A stretch of 36,805 nucleotides of DNA from Apostichopus californicus (taxonomy: Eukaryota; Echinodermata; Holothuroidea; Aspidochirotida; Stichopodidae), in contig JAIPMN010004207.1 of assembly GCA_020650975.1 (NCBI GenBank), forward strand, positions 6,922 to 43,726, in the 5' to 3' direction. The stretch's first letter is position 1. The number at the start of each line of letters is the position of its first letter. The notes under the pieces are model-generated. The model was given only the letters and a program-made list of their open reading frames with translations. It did no database searches and was not told the DNA's origin. Position numbers and translations under genes: made by a program. Positions 24,901-33,900 of this stretch are shown here, in pieces.

Positions 24901-27900
24901 CTGATTAGAATTATTGCTTTTATTACTAACAAATATGATTTCTGAAGCAGACAGACAAACCTGATATTCTACAGTATAACTTTTGTAATTAAAGCAAGCA
25001 TAAAATGATTCCATTTGTTTGATTCTTTAAAATCAAACAATCAAGTAATATCTTATACATAATTGACAGCCACGATAAGGTCTCTGTGGTATCTGATTTG
25101 AAATTTTTTCAAAGTAGTTTAGGATGCTAACATACACTAATTTGTATCTTCCCTAGTTGACTTCACCAGTGAGGGCAGACTTAATTTGAGTAACCATCTC
25201 TTTAGAGGTTCTTTTTTTTCCAGTTTGTTCATTCTGTTTCTATAGATGCCGAACATGTTTCATCCTCTCTTCTGTCGTCAGTAGTCGGTGGTGCTAAGTA
25301 GTGATCATTCTGGTCAAACTGCTGGAATATTTGTAAAGTGTTCTGTTCTTTCTATTTTTAGGTCTACAGAGGTAGAGCCATTCATCAAAATCCTCAAGCA
25401 TGCGTCTGAGAAGTTTGAATCCAATTCTACAGAGAATGGGATATCCCTACCAGGTAAGATATACCAATCATGTTATTTGTTATTGTACAGTATACTTGAA
25501 TTGTGCATTTTGAAACAAAATATATGAAAATGGAAGGATGTAGGGTGTAAAGAATATCAATTTAGGGTGTAACACATTAATATAGGGTATAGCACATATT
25601 AATGAAGGGTGTTGCACATATCAGTGTAGGATGTAGCACATTAATTTAGGGTGTTGCACATATCAAGAAGGGTGTAGCACATATTAATGAAGGTTGTAGC
25701 ACTAATCAAAATATTTATCAGCATCTGTTGTGTTGGATGTCAACATGTCTTCATGAGAATTTCTTATTTTCATGGGTCTGAGTTAAATGTTTAAGCAATA
25801 TATTGTTAATTTTGTACACCTGGTTCTTTTTTTTAGAATATCTTGGCATAATTCTGTACGACACCATCTCTTCAATACCAGTGGCAGACATTGCTGGTAT
25901 GAAACCAAATCTTCAGCTGCTATTCTCAAGGATGGCCCAGGAAGTAAGTACTTTAGAGTGATAACTATTCTCCAGATGATATAAATTATGTGATATATTT
26001 ATAAATATATATTATTACTACTCCACTGTAAAAAGTTTGAATTTTAAGTAGAAATGCTCTCTTCACACCGTTATCCTGACCCAGTCTCTTACCACTGTTT
26101 GGACTAACTTGGCAATGTTGAAATATTTGACTTCTGATACATAAAGGTTGGGTTTGGTTTCAATGCTAAACATTCTTGACAAATTTTGTCTGCTACGAGT
26201 TTATTAGAGATGTAAGAAATAATTCGATTGCTGCATGAATTAGTACTTTGTTTGTCAGAATTAAAGAATTAATTCCAAAACACAGACCCAAGTCCAGAAG
26301 CAAAGCATTTTATTTAAACACTCAGATTCTCTTTGAAGAGCTAAAAATTATAATTGTTTGTCTCCATGGAAAAAACTGACATGGAAATAAAAACCAAAAA
26401 TTTACAATGATCTCCTTGATTTTAAGAATGTTAAGAATTTTTATTTTGCAGAAATTATACATCAACGGATTGAGGTTCCGAGGGATCAGAAATATTCTTG
26501 ACAGGAACAGAACTGTTGGGCTGAAGCAGTACGCCCTGAAGATTGTCGACCCTAAGGAAGTGGAAGAAAAGACAGTGGAAAATCTGGATCTCTTTGCAAA
26601 AGAGGTAAGAACACTGAGCTGTTGATGCATAGTGGTCCTCTTTTCACCAGAAAGTAATCATAAGTTACGTAGGATTGAAATGTAAGCCATGTAAGCAATG
26701 TAAGCCTTTCAATCATAAGGTCCCGAGTTCGAGTCACTCCAAGATTAATGTATATCGTCCAGTTACAGGAGTTGTTGACAATTGACAATTCATAATCATG
26801 GACGTTAAATATGAATCTAAGAGACTGACTTTGGTCAGCTTGCGGCTTTGATAAGCCAATGAGGCTTCTTTGCGAGTTTCTGCTTGCGGGAGGATCTAAA
26901 ATACATTCATACATGTAAGAAATATGGTATTGTGCAATGTCTAAAGATAGGCCAGGCTTGGAATATGTCACTTCATTGTAAGGTCTACTTGTTTAGTACT
27001 GGCAACTGTTCTGACTCCAATTGAGTCATTGACTTGGATGGAATTAGTGACTCAAGTTGAATCTCATTTGACCAGAATCAGTGACTTGAGTAGAATCTGA
27101 CGTGAGTGAAGTCAGTGACATGAGTGGAATCAGTAACATGAGTGGAATTAGTGACTCAAGTGGAATCTGCCATGAATGGAATCAGTGACTTGAGTAGATT
27201 CTGATGTCAGTGAATTCGGTGACATGAGTGGAATTAGTGACTCAAGTGGAATCTGATTTGAGCAGAATCAGTGACTTGAGTGGAATCTGACATGAATGAA
27301 ATCAGTGACATGAGTGGAATCAGTAAAATGAGTGGAATTAGTGACTCAAATGGAATCTTACATGAGTGGAATCAGTGACTTGAGTATGCTCTGACGTCAG
27401 TGAATTCAGTGACATGAGTGGAATTAGTGACCCAAGTGGAATCTGATTTGAGCAGAATCAGTGACTTGAATGGAATCTGACATGAATGAAATCAGTGACA
27501 TGAGTGGAATCAGTAACATGAGTGGAATTAGTGACTCAAGTGGTGACATGAGTGGAATTAGTGACTCAAGTTGAATCTGACATGAGTGGAATTAGTGACT
27601 TGAGTAAAATCTGACATGATTGAAATCAGTGATGTGAGTGAATCAGTGAAGTGAGTGAAATCAGTGACTTGACTGAAATCAGTAACACAAGTGGAATCAG
27701 TGACTCAAGTGGAATCTGATTTGTGTGGAATCAGTGATTGGAGAGGTATCTGACTAGAGTCTGAGTGGTATCAGCAGCTCAAGTACAATCTGACATGAGT
27801 GGAATCTAACAAGTGTGGAATCAGTGACTTCAGCTACTGTACTTTCTATGTTGGGAAACAACATAAAGATCTGTCTTTGTAACTACACTGTATGGTGGAC

Positions 27901-30900
27901 TCAACAGTCTTGTATTCTTTTAATTAAGTGAATCTCTGGAATGTATCAATATTAAAATAACTATCACAATGTATATATATATAAAATTACCCAAAAGTAT
28001 TGTCTACAAGCTGACATAAGTAACCAGGGGTATTTTTTAAATATCATTTTATTTTCCTGGCAGTAAAACATATATCGATGATCTGTTCTGAATATTGTTT
28101 GATTTCAGGATGTGGATGTAACTGAATTGGATAAACTGTGTTCAGATTTGAAAGAGAAGAATGCTAACTACAGGTCACCTTTGAGGGCATTGTTGCTGCA
28201 CCACTGCTCTGCAAATGTGAGTAACAATAACAATAATGTGTAGTTGTTCTGTACTGCTTGGCAGATGTGAGTAACAATAACAATAATGTGCAGTTGTTCT
28301 GTACTACGTGAGTTGTGATAACAACAATGTATATTTGTTTTGTACTGCTCGGCAGATGTGAGTAACTATAACATTGACGTATAGTTGTTCTGTTCTTCTC
28401 TGCAAATGTGAGTAACAATAACAACGTATAGTTGTTCTGTACTGCTCGGCAGATGTGAGTAACAATAACAATAATGTGTAGTTGTTCTGTACTGCTCTGC
28501 AAATGTGAGTAACAATAATGTGTTGTTGTTCTGTACTGCTCTGCAAATGTGAGTAACAATAACAATAATGTGCAGTTGTTCTGTACTACGTGAGTTGGGA
28601 TAACAACAACGTATAATTGTTTTGTACTGCTCGGCAGATGTGAGTAACGATAACAACGACGTATAGTTGTTCTGTTCTTCTCTGCAAATGTGAGTAACAA
28701 TAACAACGTATAGTTGTTCTGTACTGCTCGGCAGATGTGAGTAACAATAACAATAATGTGCAGTTGTTCTGTACTACGTGAGTTGCGATAACAACGTATA
28801 ATTGTTCTGTACTGCTCGGCGAATGTGAATAACAATATCAACAATGTGTAGTTGTTTTGTACTGCTCGGCAGATGTGAGTAACAATAACAGCAACGTATA
28901 GTTGTTCTGTTCTTCTCTTCATGTGTAACTTTACTACACATTGAAAGAGATATGGTAGAGTAGATTCAAGAGCACAGCCTTAAAGATTTATGGGCACAAC
29001 CACGACAAAGGCATATGGTCGGAGCATAAACACAGATATATAACGTTATTAACAAAATTATTGACCAAAACTATAAAATGTAGCATTTAATTACTTAACA
29101 AATTAAGGATATTTCCATGCAAAAAAAAAACTATAAAGTTAGTCAGTGTTTGACTAGGTTGAAATGTTTTGAAACCAAGAAAAACTTGGCAATTATTGTT
29201 TTTGTTTTTTTTGGTCACGAAGTAACAGAAGTCAATGAGATGCCACAAAGCGTACTGCCTTACGGTGTATTATTTACCGATTGTTATATTTTTGACTCAA
29301 CAAATCCCAATATGAAGGAAAGATAAGAAGCATATGGAATATATGTTCTGAGTCACTTCACAACCATGACATTCATGTGTAGGTGAACATTTAACATTTT
29401 GGCTCATGTTTTTTTTTCCATCCGATAGAATTACGATAAAGTGATGGAGTTGAAGAAAGAATTTGACGTGGCCGGTTACGACCTCACCGGTGCTATGTAT
29501 GCAGCTATGATCCCGATGTGTTGTAAAGTAAACAAAGTCTCAGAGGCTCTGCTGATCAAGAAACAACTGTAAGTTACAAACTTTAAGCCACTTTTAAAAC
29601 TCCTACATCTCCAGAGTTCTCATAACAACAGAAATATCAGAAAAGGCAACAAAAAACTAGCCAAAAGTTTCCAAATCTGAGAGTGACAAAAACATTTCTA
29701 ATGTGCTTATTGATATCAATTTGTTTTCAACTTTCGCAGACTTGAATCAGACAACTGTATCGGTAAATTGATCATTCCGATAAAGCGATTAGTCAATATT
29801 TCTGCCCTGAAGACAGTCCTTAAATTTCTGATCTGGAAGTCTACTCAGTCCAAAATATGGTCCATAAATCTGAAGAAGATTCTGAAGTAGATATGAGGAG
29901 AGAGTCTTAAAATGCTATCCAACTATAGGTGCAAGAAATAATACTTTTGTCAAATTTCAATGGGATTCACTTACAGATAGCTGTGATTGCTTGTTAATGG
30001 AGTTGTAATTCCTTTACCAAAATCTTTTGTTTTAGAATATCAGATGGTAATCAATGGAAGCATTTTCACTCATATCTTTTGTTTTTTATCAAATGGATAT
30101 TATGTTGCACTTATTACAAAAAAAATTCAAGAAAGTTCATGTGCAGCACGGCTGTTGGTTTGAACAAATGAGTTTGTTTTATAGGGTATTAATTAATATG
30201 AATGAAAATAGCAGAATTTCTCTATAACCTGAATGGTTCAGAGAGCTCACTTGAATCTTTAGAATTACCTCCGGAATCATGTTGATCAAGGAGTAAGAAA
30301 AGAAACTTTTCATTCTGTTTCAATATCTTAGATCATGAAAAGCAAGTGAATGGGTTTAACACTCACTTTACCCCAAGTTCATATTTGAGCATTTATGTTT
30401 TGGGTATTTCTATCATAATTTTTGTAAATAATATTAATTGTGTGTTTTATCTTCTCTACAGGAAAGAGTTTGATCCCAGCTTTCTTCTGGACATAACCAA
30501 ATATCGATATCTGATTGCTGACCTGGCAAGAAGTAACCAGACAGAAGGTAATGCATATTTATAAATAATAGTAAAATATAGCTTATGAATATTCATGAAA
30601 AAATCTACATCCCATAATGAGGTGACAAACGCCAGGGAACATTTCCGTCACATAGAAAGTGATGAGTATCTAAGAGAAGCGAAACAGAAAATAGGTATAT
30701 GTAGTGAATATTATCAAATAGCAAATCCAATCATTAGGTAAATGAATAGTGGAATAATTGTTATAAGTGAACAAGAAGTAATGAATATTTATGAACAATG
30801 CAAATAACTGATAACTGTAAATGACATGATGTTTGTAGTGACATAGTTTATAATAGTTCTTGTGCTTTCCTGGATGTGCACAATTTTAAATATCTAATTT

Positions 30901-33900
30901 TGCATAATTTTGCATAAGTAGGAAAGGTGAGACTTGTTGGTTATGACATCAGAGATTGTTTTTGAAATAGTTGTTAAATTCTTTGGGGTCAATTTTCAGA
31001 TATTATCCCACTTATTGAGGAGATAGCAGAGCTGAATGTTGATCCAGATAGACTGGAGAAGAACATGTTCCATTTGATGAATGACTTGGCCAAAGAAGGA
31101 CTCACTGAACAAGTCCAGCTCATCTTTGATAATCTTGCCTCTAAGGATATCATCAAGGTTACCAGTAATCTAATTGGACCATTAATCACATCCTACATAG
31201 TAAGGTGAGCATCCTTCATAGTAAGGTGAACAACCTAGGAAGTAAGGTGAGCAACCTAGGTAGTAAGGTGAGCAACTTACATAGTAAGGTGAGCAACTTA
31301 CATAGTAAGGTGAGCAACCTACATAGTAAGGTGAGCATCCTACATAGTAAGGTGAACAACCTACATAGTAAGGTGAGCATCCTATGTAGTAAGGTGAACA
31401 ACCTACATAGTAAGGTGAACAACCTACATTGTAAGGAGCAACCTAGGTAGTAAGGTGAGCATCCTGCATAGTAAGGTGAGCATCATTCATAGTAAGGTGA
31501 GCAACCTACATAGTAAGGTGAGCATCCTACGTTGTAAGGTGAACAACCTACATAGTAAGGTGAACAACATACATAGTAAGGAGCAACCTACATAGTAAGG
31601 AGCAACCTAGGTAGTAAGGTGTGCATCCTGCATAGTAAGGTGAGCATCCATTTAAGTGACAACCCACATCTAACTATGGTATCCATGAGTATTAGTGATA
31701 TCCCACTTGTTAAGGTGGGAAACTATTACTATAACATACTGAACTGTTAGAGACATTCCACACCGTAAGGAGGGTATCTGTAACCATAACATTCTGAACT
31801 ATTAGTAATAATGGACATATTCAGGTTGACATAAGATACCAAACTTTTGCTTATAACACACCAAATTGTTAGTTGAACCTACACAATAAGGTGGGCATCT
31901 GTAGCTATGACATACCAAATTATCTGTTATATCCTTCTTAGTAGGGTGACTATCTGTAACTATTATATACATTCACTATTAGAAAGACAGCATCAAACAT
32001 AATGCTTCTTAGTGATTGACTTAAATTACACATCTAACCGTTAAAAATGTCAATGTTTGTTATTTTCAGGGATGATATGACTGGTGCTCTTCAGTGCATC
32101 ACAGACTGCCAGACAAAGTTTAAGATGATGCCCTTATTTCATGACCTACTGGTTCGACTGGTGGAGAAAGGCAACACCGAACAGCTGCAAAAAGGTACGG
32201 TACTTAAAGAATACTTCAGCAAGAAAACTTCCTTGTAATACAACTTCATTTGTTGTACTCAGAAAACATTGATAAGGCCAACACAGGTCAGCTACAAACA
32301 GAAAACCTTGCTAGTTAATAAGGCCAACACAGGTTAGCTAAAAAAAGAAACCTTGCTAGTTAATTAGGCCAACACAGGTTAGCTACAAAAAGAAACCTTG
32401 CTAGTTAATAAGGCCAACACAGGTTAGCTACAAAAAGGAACCTTGATAGTTTATAAGGCCAACACAGATTAGCTACAAAAAGAAACCTTGCTAGTTAATA
32501 AGGCCAACACAGGTTAGCTAAAAAGGAAAACCTTGCTAGTTAATAAGGCCAACACAGGTTAGCTACAAAAAGAATCCTTGCTAGTTACTAAGGCCAACAC
32601 AGGTTAGCAGTTGTACCAGTGTGAGGCTTCTTGAGCAGATTTTGCTTTTTCTTGATACCATTCTAAATAATTCCCTCAACTTCTCGAAAAGTTACTATTC
32701 AATTTTCAGTTTAATCAGTTGTAGTCTTTGTTGGTGCAGATTCATAGAGAAACTCATCTTTTTGGTTTGGAGAAAGGTTGCGGTTGGGTTAATGAATATG
32801 GGAAAGTGATGGTTTCAAACTGTTATATGTCAAAATATCTTGTCAGAAAAACTATGAAATGCTACCCTTTGATGTTTTCCAAGAATAATCACTCTTTTTA
32901 AAACTTAAACTGCGCTCATTTCTTTAACTTTAATGTAACATCAATGCAGTTGGAAATTGAACCATGCTGATCATATGACCTAAATTTAAAATTAGGCTCC
33001 CTACTCTGATCTAAAGACCAGACCTGAATCATTTCAATTTGTTAGTTTCATGAAGAGTTTCATCTCAGTGATTTATGTTGTTTTTTTATTGCTTTCAGCC
33101 ATGGATTTTACAAGTGAGCAACATGGTGACATCAACATGTTGTATGACCTCATCTTTGCCTTCCTCACTGCAGGAAAACTAGCAGAAGCTCAAAAAGTCA
33201 TTGAGGTTAGCCAAGTAGCTTTATTCTATTTTGTGAAGCTCTTTTTTCCTTTTTTTTTGTTTGTTATTATAAGCATAAACCAAGTTTTGGTTGCTTAGAA
33301 TTGAAGCTAATTGAATGTACCATTATTAATATCATAAAACAATAAGTCAAACCGGCAGTGATGTTTCAAATGTGAGTGTTGGATGCAGCTGGAAATGATA
33401 TGTAACACGTGAAAATTCCAATTTTACTCTCATGTGATACAAAAGCACTTGACATTGTAATATGAATATCTGAAACATATCTCGGAGTGCTATGAGCTTT
33501 TCATCTTGAATCACAGCATTCCAGACTGAGCAATAATAATTGAATTGAAACCTGTCTTTTGGCTGTATCCACTCAGACACATGCACACACAGACACACAC
33601 ACATGCACACAGACAGCACACAGACAGAAAGACACACACATGAGGCCATGTCACCAGCAGATATGATTAAAGTAATGTATCTCTGTTATGATTCTTGTAT
33701 TCTTTCTTGGTGATAGACTCCAGGTATGGTTGCTAGGGACAGAAGATTGCAGTGGTATGCAGAGAAATGTGTCTCCACTCAGCAGCTGGAACCACTCCAG
33801 AACCTTGTGAACATTACCAGAGATCTTTATAATTGTGATAGAGATAATATGTACTTCTTCCTAATTCAATACCACGGTAAGGTTAAAAAATGATCATTGT

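Noticed and set aside
28164-28922. 252-residue open frame on the - strand, the longest in the window
   Set aside because: It lies almost wholly in the intron-20 repeat array and is internally repetitive ([16 protein letters not shown]). The array's origin is explained by the + strand exon boundary.
31205-31450. Ser/Lys/Val heptad-like repeat protein on + and Leu-rich frame on - (31216-31422)
   Set aside because: The 21-bp repeat keeps one frame open by arithmetic. The sequence is intronic and begins exactly at the donor.
28187-32610. CRISPR array
   Set aside because: Repeats are contiguous tandem units without unique spacers, in a eukaryotic gene.
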